DNA from: Micrococcaceae bacterium Sec5.7
GTDB lineage: Bacteria; Actinomycetota; Actinomycetes; Actinomycetales; Micrococcaceae
DNA: 64,000 nt
Assembly: GCA_039636785.1 (NCBI GenBank)
Contig: CP144169.1
Location: forward strand, 3,782,001 to 3,846,000
Reading direction: 5' to 3'
The notes beneath the pieces are model-generated. The model was not told the origin of the DNA, did no database searches, and saw nothing but the letters and a program-made list of their open reading frames with translations. Below, piece after piece: positions 45,728 through 55,025 of this stretch; the stretch's first letter is position 1, and every line of letters begins with the position of its first letter. Made by a program: the position numbers and the translations under genes.

Positions 45728-46527
45728 TTTTCGATTCCTCCGATGAACTTCCGCAGCAGGTCAGCCACAACAACAGGTGCTTCGGCGGGTGCCAGGTGCG
45801 CCACACCGTCCAGCGATACCGCCGTGGCGGTTCCGCCGCCGGCATTGATGCCTTCCACGATTTCCTCCGCGAACGACGGCGGTGCAACAGTGTCTTCCGC
45901 ACCGGCCACTGCCAGCGTGGGGACGGAGATGCTGCCGAGCTCAGAACGGACGTCAAAGCCGGCGAGGGCGTCGCAGCAGAAGGCGTAGCTGAAGCGGTCG
46001 GCGTCGCGCAGCGAGTGCAAAAGCCTACTGCTGAGCTCGGGCTCGCGGTCCATGAAGCCCGGGGCGAACCAGCGCTGCGCGGAACCCTGGATCATCACCG
46101 GAGTGCCCTGGCCGCGGACCGTATCGGCGCGTTCCAGCCAGCCTTCGGGCGTGCCCAGCTTGGCGCCGGAACATTGCACCGACAGGCTCTTGAGCCTCTG
46201 GCCGTGCTTGATGCCCAGCTGCAGGCCCGTTGCCCCGCCCAGCGAAACGCCGGCGTAGTGGAACAGCGCGCCCGGGGCGATCGAATCGACAAGCTCGACG
46301 ACGGCGTCAGCCAGCTCCGCGACGTCGAACGTCTCCGTGGCGGCAGGTGAGACGCCGTGGCCGGGCAGATCCCAGGCCACCACGTCGAAGGAATCGCCGA
46401 GCAGGGCGCCGGTCTGGGCCCAGAGCACCGAGGACGTTCCGAGCGAGGGTCCCACAATGAGGAGTGGCTTGTCCCCGAGGGCGCGCTGGGGTGAAAGCAA
46501 CGCTGCTTTGATGGTTGGTTTAGCCAC
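45724..46527 (-). CDS. pcaD: 3-oxoadipate enol-lactonase
   Basis: An alpha/beta-hydrolase of 267 residues. The nucleophile elbow is GVSLGG (about 95-100), the acid Asp is in the AGAEDTV segment (about 218), and the His in DGVAHLAP (about 246). It opens enol-lactone to 3-oxoadipate. The GTG at 46527 is chosen with GGAG in front; it overlaps the pcaB stop by eight bases. Confidence 0.92.
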   Translation of the reverse strand: MAKPTIKAALLSPQRALGDKPLLIVGPSLGTSSVLWAQTGALLGDSFDVVAWDLPGHGVSPAATETFDVAELADAVVELVDSIAPGALFHYAGVSLGGATGLQLGIKHGQRLKSLSVQCSGAKLGTPEGWLERADTVRGQGTPVMIQGSAQRWFAPGFMDREPELSSRLLHSLRDADRFSYAFCCDALAGFDVRSELGSISVPTLAVAGAEDTVAPPSFAEEIVEGINAGGGTATAVSLDGVAHLAPAEAPVVVADLLRKFIGGIEK

Positions 46528-48046
46528 GGGAGGCTCCGTTTCCGTCTGCGCTTGTTGAGTCGGTTGAGTTGCCGCGTGCAAATTCCGGGTACGCAGCCAG
46601 GATGCGCCGTGAGATTTCGCCGGCCTGGCCCAGGTAGCTGGCGGGATCCAGCAGCTCTTCCAGCCGCTCATCGGAGAGCCGGCCTGCCGGCACCGCTTCC
46701 CTTAGCAGCCGGCGGTAGGTGCTCCTTTGCTCGGCGGCCGACGCCTGCAATGTCTGGTCCACGAGGGCTTGGAGCTGCTGCTTGCCGGTTTGACCAGCCT
46801 GGCTCCCACCAAGCAGCGGGGCCACGGCCGCGTTCACACCTTCGCTCAGCAGCAGCGGACCGGACAGTTCCAGGTTGCGGCGCATGGCTTCGGGGAAAAG
46901 CTGCAGGCCCTCGGCAAGCTCCCGGACCTTGCCGGCGGCGCCAAGTGCCAGGCGGAGCAGCTGCCGGATGGCCGGCCATTCCGTGTGCCAGGCCCCGTCC
47001 GGGCGCTCGTCGTTGAAGTTGGCGGCGGCCAGGTGCAGCTGCGCTGCGAGGCCGGGGGCCTGGAGGGCGGCGCTGCGGACCAGCACGGAAAGTACGGGGT
47101 TCTGCTTCTGCGGCATAGCCGAGGACACACCGCGTCCTGCTGCCCGGGGCTCCGCCAGCTCGGCGACCTCAGGCCTGCTCAGGAACAGGACGTCTGCCGC
47201 GATCTTGCCCAGGGCGTCCAGCACGGCAGCCAGGGAATCCCCCAGCGAGCTGACGGCGAGGCGGTTGGTGTGCCACGGGGCCGGCGCCGGCGCCAGGCCG
47301 AGTTCAGCGGCCAGGGCGTCCGCAAGGTCGAAGGGTGTCACTGCCGAGGCGGAGGTCAGCACCGTTCCCGCGGCGAGCGTCCCCGCTGCTCCGCCAAACT
47401 GCACGGGCAGCTCAATGGCCTCGAGCCGCCGCGCGGCGGCAGCCACACCGTGGAACCACTGCGCCGCCTTGAGCCCGAACGTGAACGGAAGAGAATGCTG
47501 CGTCAGGCTCCTGCCCACGCACAGCGTGTCCGCATGCTGTTCCGCGAGGTCGGCGAGCGCCGTCGTCGTACCTCTGATGTCCGTGAGCAGCGCCGAAACC
47601 GCGTTGCCGGCCAGCAGCATCAGCGCGGTATCCAGCACGTCCTGGCTGGTGAGCGAGGTGTGCACGGCACTCATCGCATCTATACCGGCGGCGCTGATGT
47701 TGTCCGTGTCCGGGGCCGTGTCCAGGGCCTTGACCTGTTCGCGGAGATCGGCCAGCAGCGGGATCACCGGATTCGCGCCGCCCTGGGCGCGCACGGCAAT
47801 ATCAGCCACGTCGTAGCGGGAGACATCCGCGGCAGCAGCCACGATTGCCGCGGAACCTGCCGGCGCCAGACCCGCCTTTTCCAGCACCTTGGCCCAGCCG
47901 GCCTCAACCGCCAGAATGGCTGCCAATACGGCCCGGTCCCCGGTCAGCGCCGCCACAGCGGGCGATGCCGACACTGGACTCAGCAGGCCGACGTCGCTGT
48001 CCATTCCGGTCAGCTCTGCCATTCCGGTCAGCTCCGCGGGAGTCAC
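46520..48046 (-). CDS. pcaB: 3-carboxy-cis,cis-muconate cycloisomerase
   Basis: Fumarase/aspartase-superfamily enzyme of 508 residues. The signature SSAMPQKQNPVL (about 309-320) contains the catalytic loop. It cyclises 3-carboxymuconate to 4-carboxymuconolactone. Start is GTG with a GTGA overlap to pcaG. The N-terminus carries an 18-bp tandem duplication (AELTGM twice, 48004-48036), so the ATGs inside it are alternative starts. The C-terminal part is longer than in many PcaB proteins. Confidence 0.93.
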   Translation of the reverse strand: MTPAELTGMAELTGMDSDVGLLSPVSASPAVAALTGDRAVLAAILAVEAGWAKVLEKAGLAPAGSAAIVAAAADVSRYDVADIAVRAQGGANPVIPLLADLREQVKALDTAPDTDNISAAGIDAMSAVHTSLTSQDVLDTALMLLAGNAVSALLTDIRGTTTALADLAEQHADTLCVGRSLTQHSLPFTFGLKAAQWFHGVAAAARRLEAIELPVQFGGAAGTLAAGTVLTSASAVTPFDLADALAAELGLAPAPAPWHTNRLAVSSLGDSLAAVLDALGKIAADVLFLSRPEVAELAEPRAAGRGVSSAMPQKQNPVLSVLVRSAALQAPGLAAQLHLAAANFNDERPDGAWHTEWPAIRQLLRLALGAAGKVRELAEGLQLFPEAMRRNLELSGPLLLSEGVNAAVAPLLGGSQAGQTGKQQLQALVDQTLQASAAEQRSTYRRLLREAVPAGRLSDERLEELLDPASYLGQAGEISRRILAAYPEFARGNSTDSTSADGNGASRG

Positions 48047-48615
48047 TCGAAGTCCAGGAAGACGGTCTCGCCCTCGCCCTGCAGCCGGACGTCCCAGGTG
48101 AGCCCGCCGTCGGCGTCGCGCCGAGCGATCAGGGTCTGGCGGCGCTCCGGGTCAAGGGAGCTGAGCAGTGGATCGGCGGCCAGCGCTTCCTCGTTTTCCG
48201 GAAGGTAAACGCGGGTGAAGAGCCTGTTCATCAGACCGCGGGCAAACACGGCCACGGAGATGAAGGCGGCAGCGCCGGGTTCGGTGGGGCCAGGGTTCAC
48301 GGTGGTGAAGGTGTACACGCCGGAGTGGCCCACGGAGCCGCGCCCCCAGCCGGTGAAGGTGTAGCCGTCGCGGACCAGTGAGCCGGTGCGCTGGACGATC
48401 CTGCCTTCGGCGTCCGGCTGCCAGATCTCCAGGATGGCGTCCGGGATGGTGTGTCCGGCGCCGTCGTACACGGTGCCCTGAAGGCGGACGGAGCCAGCTG
48501 ATCCGGGGGCCAGCAGCTCGTTGTCCTTGTTATAGGGCAGCGCGTAGCCGTAGAACGGGCCGACGGTCTGGCCAGGGGTGGCTGCCAGTTTGGGTGTTCC
48601 GCTATTCATCGTCAT
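48043..48615 (-). CDS. pcaG: protocatechuate 3,4-dioxygenase alpha subunit
   Basis: A 190-residue intradiol dioxygenase alpha subunit: TVGPFYGYALP near the N-terminus and GYTFTGWGRGSVG, typical of PcaG, which lacks the iron ligands. It pairs with PcaH. The start may be the ATG at 48615 or 48609, inside the last codons of pcaH. The coupling supports equal synthesis of both subunits. Confidence 0.93.
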   Translation of the reverse strand: MTMNSGTPKLAATPGQTVGPFYGYALPYNKDNELLAPGSAGSVRLQGTVYDGAGHTIPDAILEIWQPDAEGRIVQRTGSLVRDGYTFTGWGRGSVGHSGVYTFTTVNPGPTEPGAAAFISVAVFARGLMNRLFTRVYLPENEEALAADPLLSSLDPERRQTLIARRDADGGLTWDVRLQGEGETVFLDFE

Positions 48616-49387
48616 CGCCTTCTGCTCCCAGCGCCTCGTTTTCGGTCCAGGTCCGCTGTGACCCGGTCAGGACGATGTCCCAGTTGTAGCCCAGCGCCCA
48701 TTCGGGCTTGGTCAGCTCGTGGTCATACTGCGCCACGAGCCGGTCGCGGGCATCCTGGTCAACGATCGACTGGTAGATGGGGTCCAGCGGGAAGAGCTGG
48801 TCGCCGGGGAAGTACATCTGCGTGACAATCCGCTGGGTGAACGCGGTTCCGAACATGGAGAAGTGGATGTGCGCGGGCCGCCAGGCATTGACGTGGTTCT
48901 TCCACGGGTACGCACCGGGCTTGATGGTGGTGAAGCTGTACGAGCCGTCGGCGCCGGTGATGCAGCGGCCCACCCCCGTGAAGTTGGGGTCGATCGGGGC
49001 GGGGTGCTGGTCCCGCTTGTGGATGTAGCGGCCGGAGGAGTTGGCCTGCCAGATCTCCACGAGCTGGCCAGCCACGGGGCGGCCGTCGCCGTCAAGCACC
49101 TTGCCCGCAACGATGATGCGCTCGCCCTGGGGCTCGCCGTTGTGCTGGATGGTCAGGTCCGATTCCAGCGCGTGCACGTCCTGGTGCCCGAACGCCGGGG
49201 AGTACAGCTCGATGGTCTCCGGGTCCGCATGGTGCAGGCTCTTGGTGGGGTGGCGCAGGATGCTGCTGCGGTACGGCGCGTAGTCCAGCCGCGGCTGGGT
49301 GTCCGGCCGGGCGCCATCCTTGAGTGCCTGTGCGTAGGCATCTCCGATGGCCTTGATCTCTGCGCTGAGGTCCTGTTGGGTCTCCAC
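48602..49387 (-). CDS. pcaH: protocatechuate 3,4-dioxygenase beta subunit
   Basis: Iron(III)-binding beta subunit of 261 residues. The iron ligands of the family are visible: Tyr in SGRYIHKRDQ, Tyr in GAYPWKN, and two His in RPAHIHFS. The complex opens protocatechuate between its hydroxyl groups to 3-carboxy-cis,cis-muconate. It lies 82 bases after the qsuB gene on the same strand, so quinate/shikimate input feeds straight into ring cleavage. Confidence 0.95.
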   Translation of the reverse strand: METQQDLSAEIKAIGDAYAQALKDGARPDTQPRLDYAPYRSSILRHPTKSLHHADPETIELYSPAFGHQDVHALESDLTIQHNGEPQGERIIVAGKVLDGDGRPVAGQLVEIWQANSSGRYIHKRDQHPAPIDPNFTGVGRCITGADGSYSFTTIKPGAYPWKNHVNAWRPAHIHFSMFGTAFTQRIVTQMYFPGDQLFPLDPIYQSIVDQDARDRLVAQYDHELTKPEWALGYNWDIVLTGSQRTWTENEALGAEGDDDE

Positions 49388-49469
49388 GGCGGCCTCCTGT
49401 TCGGTTGGTAGTGGTTTTTTGGTTCCGTGCGGTCTAAACGGTCAGTGCGGTGTAGCTGGTCAGTGCGGC

Positions 49470-51461
49470 CTAAACGGTCTGTGCGGTCTGTGCGGTCAGT
49501 ACCCGGTGCAGGTGGTCGTACTGGACGGCGTGCCTTACGGGGGCATTGGGTGCCCCGTAGCCGTCGTACGCGCCGCGGCGTTCCACCATTTCGAAGAACA
49601 CACTGCCCACGGTGGCGGTGTAGAAATGCAGGAATTCGCCGTCGGCGTCGCGGTCGTAGAGGAGGTTGAGTTCTTTGAGCGTGGCCAGGAAGCCAGCGTC
49701 CAGGCCGAACCGGGCGTCCAGGTCCTCGTAGTAGTTGGCCGGGATCTGCAGGAACTCCAGGCCGCGGGCCCGGGCGGCCCTGGCCGTGGCCACCAGGTCA
49801 TCCACGGCGAACGCAATATGTTCCTGGTAGGTTTTGCGCTGGCCGGCTCCGGCGGTTGACGCGTCATCCTGCCGGGCAGCGTCATCCTGCCGTGCAGCGT
49901 CATCCTGCTGGATCAGCGGCGCCAGGTTCAGCACCAGGCGCACGCCGCGGTCCGCCGTCAGCATCACCTGCGAGCGGACCAGCCCGCTGGGGCTGGGCAC
50001 CTCCGCGAACGGCTGCGGCTCCAGGGCCAGGGCGCTGGTGTAGAAAAGGACCGCCTCGTCAAAGTGCTGCCCGGGCTGGGCCAGGTTCACGTGGTCGATG
50101 ACCGCGCTGCTGCCTGCAGCAGTGCCGTCGGCGGGGACTTCCAGCCCTTCACCGAATTCGGCGGTCCACGCGGCGGTGCCGTCCGGGCTGCCCTGGCACA
50201 GGAAGATTTCGGTGGAATCCGGGGCGGCAAAGCCCTGGAAAACTTCCTCGTTGGCCTGGCTCTTGCGCGGAACGGCGGGCGCCTTGAGCTGACGGGCGCG
50301 GGCGGAGGCAATGACGGGCGCATCGACGTCGAACCCCAATGCCGCAATGGCGGGCTCAGCGTGAGAGGCTGCCTGTTCGTTGATGATCACCCGGGCGTGG
50401 CCCATGGTCCACAGTTGCACATCCTTGGTGCGGTGGCGGCCGTTGAACCCGAACCCCAGCTGGCCCAACACAGTCTCCAGGCCGGCGGTGTCCTCCGCCT
50501 TGACCTCGGCGAAGTTGAACCCTGCCGGTTCGGCCACCTGCGGGAGCGTGGCCAGTTCCATGGGATAACGACGGCGGCTGGCGGCTTTTGTGGCTGGCCC
50601 ACCGGCGGTGCCGCCCGGGCCATCAGCGGAAGCGGCGTTGGCGTCCAGCCACTTGGCGCTCTGCTCCTCCAGCCAGATCAGCGAGCGCATGGCATCCACG
50701 GCGGTGCGGTCCACGTCCGACTGGCGGAAGACGTCGTTGAAGACCTCCAGCGACACCGGGCCCGTGTAGCCGGCGCGGACCACATGGCCCATGAACTTGG
50801 CCAGCTCGAACTGGCCCTCGCCCGGGAAGACCCGGTAGTGCCGGCTCCAGGACAGGACGTCCATGGACAGCTTGGGGGCGTCGGCCACCTGGACGAAGAA
50901 GATCTTGTCCGGGTTGATGGCCTCGATGGGGGCGGTGTCCCAGTCGCGGGACAGGATATGGAAGGAGTCCAGGCAGGTGCCCAGATTGGGATGATCCACC
51001 ATTTCCACGAGCCGGTGGGCGTGCTCGTAGTCGTTGACGTACTTTCCCCAGGCCAGTGCCTCGTATGCGACTTTGACCCCGTGCTCCCCTGCCAGCGCGG
51101 CGAGGCGGGCCAGCTGCCCTGCCCTAAGTGCATCGTCATCAATGGTTGCTGTGGCCACATTGGAGCAGACCAGGATGGTGTCCATGCCCAGCCGGGACAT
51201 CAGCGTGAACTTGGCCTCCGCCCGGCGGAGGTTGGCCGCGAGCAGCTCCTCCGTGACGCCGTCGAAATCGCGGAACGGCTGGTACAGGTCTAGCGTGATG
51301 CCAAGATCCGTGGCCATCTTGCGGACGTCCTCCGGGCTCAGCGGGGAGGTGACCAGATCCTGTTCGAAGATCTCGATCCCGTCAAAGCCCGCAACCGCGC
51401 AGGCCTGCATCTTTTCCTTCAGCGTGCCGGAGAGGCAGACTGTGGCGATTCCTGTGCGCAT
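49470..51461 (-). CDS. qsuB: 3-dehydroshikimate dehydratase fused to HPPD-like VOC domain
   Basis: A 663-residue two-domain enzyme of the QsuB type. Residues about 1-280 are a sugar-isomerase TIM barrel that dehydrates 3-dehydroshikimate to protocatechuate (metal ligands in EALAWGKY, LDSFHIL and SLEVFND). Residues about 300-650 resemble 4-hydroxyphenylpyruvate dioxygenase with HVNLAQPG and MVERRG metal-site segments; its role in QsuB proteins is unsettled. A tandem 18-bp repeat (RQDDAA) forms a loop at about residues 517-533. Start overlaps the aroE stop as TGATG. Confidence 0.92.
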   Translation of the reverse strand: MRTGIATVCLSGTLKEKMQACAVAGFDGIEIFEQDLVTSPLSPEDVRKMATDLGITLDLYQPFRDFDGVTEELLAANLRRAEAKFTLMSRLGMDTILVCSNVATATIDDDALRAGQLARLAALAGEHGVKVAYEALAWGKYVNDYEHAHRLVEMVDHPNLGTCLDSFHILSRDWDTAPIEAINPDKIFFVQVADAPKLSMDVLSWSRHYRVFPGEGQFELAKFMGHVVRAGYTGPVSLEVFNDVFRQSDVDRTAVDAMRSLIWLEEQSAKWLDANAASADGPGGTAGGPATKAASRRRYPMELATLPQVAEPAGFNFAEVKAEDTAGLETVLGQLGFGFNGRHRTKDVQLWTMGHARVIINEQAASHAEPAIAALGFDVDAPVIASARARQLKAPAVPRKSQANEEVFQGFAAPDSTEIFLCQGSPDGTAAWTAEFGEGLEVPADGTAAGSSAVIDHVNLAQPGQHFDEAVLFYTSALALEPQPFAEVPSPSGLVRSQVMLTADRGVRLVLNLAPLIQQDDAARQDDAARQDDASTAGAGQRKTYQEHIAFAVDDLVATARAARARGLEFLQIPANYYEDLDARFGLDAGFLATLKELNLLYDRDADGEFLHFYTATVGSVFFEMVERRGAYDGYGAPNAPVRHAVQYDHLHRVLTAQTAQTV

Positions 51462-52342
51462 CAGACAGCCACCTCTTCGGCGGCAACGAGTTCCAGGAAA
51501 TGCTTCCGCATCCTGTCGGCATCGGCCTCCAGCCCGGTGAAGATCCGGAAAGCGTCCGACGCCTGGCCAACCGCCATCCGGCCGCCGTCCAGGACGTCGC
51601 AGCCCTTGGCGCGGGCCTCGCCGACCAATTCCGTTTCGATCGGACGGTAGACGATGTCCGCCACCCAGTGCCTTGATTCCACGAGGGACATGTCCAGCGG
51701 GAGTCCGGGGTGCGCGGCCATGCCCACGGGGGTGCAGTGCACCAGGCCGTCGGCCAGCGGCATCAGCTGCGGCAGCTCCGCCTTCGTGCGTGCCGTGACC
51801 GTGCGGTCCGGGAAGAAGCCGGCCAGTTCTGTAGCGCGTTCCGCGCAGCGTGCGGGGTCCATGTCCACGAGGTCCAGTGTCTGCACACCGGCGGTGAGCA
51901 ATGCATAGGCGACGGCGGAGCCGGCACCGCCCGCTCCCAGCTGGACAACACGCTCCAGCATCGCGTCCGGGAGCCCGGAAGCCAGAGCAGAAGCGAAGCC
52001 GGAAAAGTCTGTGTTGTGGCCGATGAAGCGGCCGTCCCTAATGACCACGGTATTGACGGCGCCCAGCTTCAGGGCGTCCGGAGACGCCTCGTCCAGATGG
52101 TCCAGGACCAACTGCTTGCAGGGGTGAGTGATGTTCAGGCCGTTGAAGCCCAACCGGTAGGCGCTCTGCAGCAGGTCACCCACGGACTCGCCCGGCAGGC
52201 CGAGCTCGGTGAGGTCGATAGGGCGGTACAGGTAGCGCAGACCCTGCACATCACCTTCGCGTTCGTGCATGTGGGGGCTTAGTGACGGCATCACGCCATC
52301 GCCGACCAGTCCCACGAGGTAGGACTCAGTTCGATTGCTCAT
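51461..52342 (-). CDS. aroE: shikimate/quinate dehydrogenase
   Basis: A 293-residue dehydrogenase with SLSPHMHE, the catalytic Lys in NITHPCKQ (about 76), HNTDFSGF and the nucleotide loop GAGGAGSA (about 138-145). The gene heads the qsu/pca operon, so it is more likely the catabolic quinate/shikimate enzyme (QsuD type) than the biosynthetic AroE. It feeds 3-dehydroquinate or 3-dehydroshikimate to the next gene. The ATG at 52342 follows AAAGGAG. Confidence 0.9.
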   Translation of the reverse strand: MSNRTESYLVGLVGDGVMPSLSPHMHEREGDVQGLRYLYRPIDLTELGLPGESVGDLLQSAYRLGFNGLNITHPCKQLVLDHLDEASPDALKLGAVNTVVIRDGRFIGHNTDFSGFASALASGLPDAMLERVVQLGAGGAGSAVAYALLTAGVQTLDLVDMDPARCAERATELAGFFPDRTVTARTKAELPQLMPLADGLVHCTPVGMAAHPGLPLDMSLVESRHWVADIVYRPIETELVGEARAKGCDVLDGGRMAVGQASDAFRIFTGLEADADRMRKHFLELVAAEEVAV

Positions 52343-52434
52343 CCGTGCAGCTCCTTTGACAACGGCACTCGGCAGGCCGGGACGCTCAGGGCGTGGGCGG
52401 CGGGCCGGGTGATAGGGATTACAGTACAGCAAAT

Positions 52435-52468
52435 GTTCACATGTTGCACTCTTGTTCTTATTGCGAAC
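52435..52468. promoter_or_regulatory. possible operator pair upstream of aroE/qsu operon
   Basis: GTTCACATGTTGCAC (52435-52449) and GTTCTTATTGCGAAC (52454-52468) are two 15-bp imperfect palindromes 19 bases apart in an AT-richer stretch upstream of the operon. They are candidate IclR-type sites. No strong promoter hexamers were assigned. Confidence 0.4.
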
Positions 52469-52493
52469 TTATTGTTCTGACGGATACGGAAGC

Positions 52494-53426
52494 TCATCGC
52501 TGCGGCAACCGGGCTGACAGCTCGGAGGCAGCCTCCTGCAGCAGGGGGACGTGGGCGATCAGGGCGTCCATGCTGAGCCGGAACACCGGAACTGCAGTGG
52601 CCAGTGAGGCGAATGCGTATCCCTGGGAATTGAAGACCGGCACGGCCACGGCACGCATGCCACGCTCATTTTCCTCGTCCATCACCGCGAAGCCCTGGCG
52701 CCGGACCTGTTCAATTTCCATCCGGAAGGCCTCGCGGTCAGTGATGGAGACATTGGTGAGCGGCTCCAGCGGCAACTCGGCCACCAGCCGCTCACGCTCG
52801 GCGTTCTCGGCGAAGGCAACCAGAGCCTTCCCCACCGAGGTGGTGTGCAGGGCGCCCAGATGGCCGGGGTCGCTCGTGACGCGGAACGTCTGCGGGCCGT
52901 CCACCTTGTTTACCGTCAGGTGATGGTCGCCGTCGCGCACGGAGAGAATGGTGGCCTCGCCGGTATGTTCGGTGACACGTCGCAGAATAGGCAGTGCGGT
53001 GCCGGCGAAACCATGGTGGTTGGATACGCGCTGGCCCAACTGGAAGATGCGGAGCCCCAGATGGTAGCGGCGGCCATCCGGTTCATAGTCCACAAAGCCG
53101 TCACGGGTCAGTGAACCGAGCAGCCGGTATGTGGTGCTGAACGGAAGATCGCCCCGGCGGGACAGCTCGGAAGCACTGGCGCCGCGGGGTTCATCACCCA
53201 GCAGCACCAGGAGACCCAGCGCCTTGCCCACCATGTCAGTCCTGTCACCCTTGGGGTCCTTGGCTCCATTGAGGTCCTTGGCGCCATTTGGGGACTTGGC
53301 TCCGGAGGAAGCAGCTTCTTCAAGCTGTGCTTCTTCAGGGCCGGCTTCTTCAAGGTTGGCTTCTTCAAGGTTGGCTTCGGCAGGGCCGGCGTCGGCTTCA
53401 TTGCCCGCGGTTTCTTTCACACTCAT
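52494..53426 (-). CDS. IclR-family regulator, probably of quinate/shikimate genes
   Basis: A 310-residue IclR protein with a long low-complexity acidic N-terminal extension (about 1-65) that includes repeats (ANLEEANLEEAGPEEAQLEEA, shortened here, and NGAKDLNGAKD). The winged helix (about 66-125) and effector domain (about 140-305) follow. The gene lies between the aroE/qsu/pca operon and the divergent transporter. A 17-bp inverted repeat in the divergent region may be its site. Start ATG at 53426. Confidence 0.87.
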   Translation of the reverse strand: MSVKETAGNEADAGPAEANLEEANLEEAGPEEAQLEEAASSGAKSPNGAKDLNGAKDPKGDRTDMVGKALGLLVLLGDEPRGASASELSRRGDLPFSTTYRLLGSLTRDGFVDYEPDGRRYHLGLRIFQLGQRVSNHHGFAGTALPILRRVTEHTGEATILSVRDGDHHLTVNKVDGPQTFRVTSDPGHLGALHTTSVGKALVAFAENAERERLVAELPLEPLTNVSITDREAFRMEIEQVRRQGFAVMDEENERGMRAVAVPVFNSQGYAFASLATAVPVFRLSMDALIAHVPLLQEAASELSARLPQR

Positions 53427-53437
53427 AACTCGATGTT

Positions 53438-53542
53438 GCCACATCGTGAGAGCTATTTCTAGATGGTGAGCAAAATACTTGACAAGTGACTGCGCTCACA
53501 GTCATGATTTCTATATCGCACAAGCAGCTCTCACAATGTGGC
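53438..53542. promoter_or_regulatory. 17-bp inverted repeat in the IclR / MHS divergent region
   Basis: GCCACATCGTGAGAGCT (53438-53454) and AGCTCTCACAATGTGGC (53526-53542) are reverse complements in 16 of 17 positions, with 71 bases between. One copy is close to the IclR start and the other is on the transporter side. They look like two operator copies in opposite orientation that could be bridged by a tetrameric IclR protein. Confidence 0.65.
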
Positions 53543-53646
53543 TACTTGTCAGGGTCTTTCCAAGAACCTCCGGCGGCCGGACAATTAAACGGCAGCTGCG
53601 AACTTCCTGATTCATCCGCGACAATGTCGTCACACAAAGGAACACC

Positions 53647-54966
53647 ATGAGCCAGACACTCCCGTCCACGGCACCGGGCACCGCAGCTCCGGCCGGGACC
53701 CCAAAGAAAGCAGCACTTGCCAGCTTCCTGGGCAGCGCCGTCGAGTACTACGACTTTTTCATCTTCGGTTCGGCCGCCGCGCTGATCTTCCCGCACGTGT
53801 TTTTCCCGGACGCAGATGCCAACGCCGCCATCATGTCCTTTGCCACCTTCGGCTTCGCCTACGTGGCCCGCCCGGTGGGTGCCGTCATCCTGGGCCACTT
53901 CGGTGACCGCGTGGGCCGGCAGAGGGTCCTGATGTTCACGCTGGTACTCATGGGCGCCTCCACCTTCCTGATCGGCTGCCTGCCGGACTTCAAAACGGTG
54001 GGCTGGTGGGCTCCGGTCCTGCTGGTACTGGCGCGTCTGTGCCAGGGCCTCTCCGCGGCAGGCGAGCAGGCCGGCGCATCATCCATGACGCTGGAACACG
54101 CTCCGGACAACCGTCGCTCCTTCTTCACCTCATGGACCCTGACCGGCACCCAGGGCGGCCAGATCCTCGCCGCCCTCGTCTTCATTCCCGTGCTCGCCCT
54201 GCCTGACGAGGTCAAGTACGGCATCGGCTGGCGCATCCCGTTCTGGCTCAGCGCCGTGGTTGTCCTGGTGGCGTTCTTCATCCGCCGTACCCTGCACGAG
54301 CCGCCGGCATTCGCCGAGGCCAAGAAGAACGCACAGATCGCCAAGCTTCCCGTCGCCGATCTGCTCAAGGACCACTGGCGTGACGTCCTCCGCGTGGTCT
54401 GCTGCGCATTCATCGCCGCAGTCTCCACCGTGTTCGGCACGCTGGCCATCAGCTACGCCAAAACAGTGGCCGGGGTGGATGGCTCCACCACACTCTGGCT
54501 GGTGGTCGGCGCCAACGTGGTGGCACTCTTCTCGCAGCCGCTGTTCGGCAAACTGGCCGACAGGATCGGCCGCAAGCCAGTGTTCATCTACGGCGCCCTC
54601 TCGAGCGCGGCTCTGACGCCCGTGTTCCTGCTGAGCCTGGAGTCCGGCAGCATCCCCGTGATGTTCCTCGCCGCAATCGGCTACTTCTCCTGCGGTTACG
54701 CGGCAGCCAACGCCGTCTGGCCCTCCTTCTACGCCGAAATGTTCAGCACCAGGGTGCGCTTCTCCGGACTGGCAATCGGCACACAGCTTGGCTTCCTCAT
54801 GGCCGGCTTCGCACCGGCGATTGTTGCCGCGATGGGCGGCATCAAGCCCGGCGGCTGGGTCCAGATCAGCATCTTCACCGGCGTCATCTGCGTCATTGCC
54901 GCCGTATCCGCCATGACCGCCAAGGAAACCTTCAAGGTCCCCACCCGGGCGCTCGGGCTGAAGTAG
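53647..54966 (+). CDS. MHS-family MFS transporter, probably shikimate/aromatic acid importer
   Basis: A 439-residue metabolite:H+ symporter (ShiA/PcaT-like) with twelve helices. The N-terminal SAVEYYDFFIFG (about 30-41) and the loop GHFGDRVGRQRVL (about 82-94) are typical. It probably imports shikimate, quinate or a related aromatic acid for the divergent qsu/pca genes. AAAGGAACACC precedes the ATG. A hairpin repeat element follows its stop. Confidence 0.88.
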   Translation: MSQTLPSTAPGTAAPAGTPKKAALASFLGSAVEYYDFFIFGSAAALIFPHVFFPDADANAAIMSFATFGFAYVARPVGAVILGHFGDRVGRQRVLMFTLVLMGASTFLIGCLPDFKTVGWWAPVLLVLARLCQGLSAAGEQAGASSMTLEHAPDNRRSFFTSWTLTGTQGGQILAALVFIPVLALPDEVKYGIGWRIPFWLSAVVVLVAFFIRRTLHEPPAFAEAKKNAQIAKLPVADLLKDHWRDVLRVVCCAFIAAVSTVFGTLAISYAKTVAGVDGSTTLWLVVGANVVALFSQPLFGKLADRIGRKPVFIYGALSSAALTPVFLLSLESGSIPVMFLAAIGYFSCGYAAANAVWPSFYAEMFSTRVRFSGLAIGTQLGFLMAGFAPAIVAAMGGIKPGGWVQISIFTGVICVIAAVSAMTAKETFKVPTRALGLK

Positions 54967-55025
54967 GCCACTCCGCCCCGGGAGTTGACGCTGCCGCCCA
55001 GTAGCGCGCTACCCCACCCCGGGCC

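Noticed and set aside
45282..45956. N-terminal extension of the thiolase
   Set aside because: The extension overlaps pcaC and pcaD in another frame and has no thiolase-like sequence; ATGA coupling supports the start at 45281.
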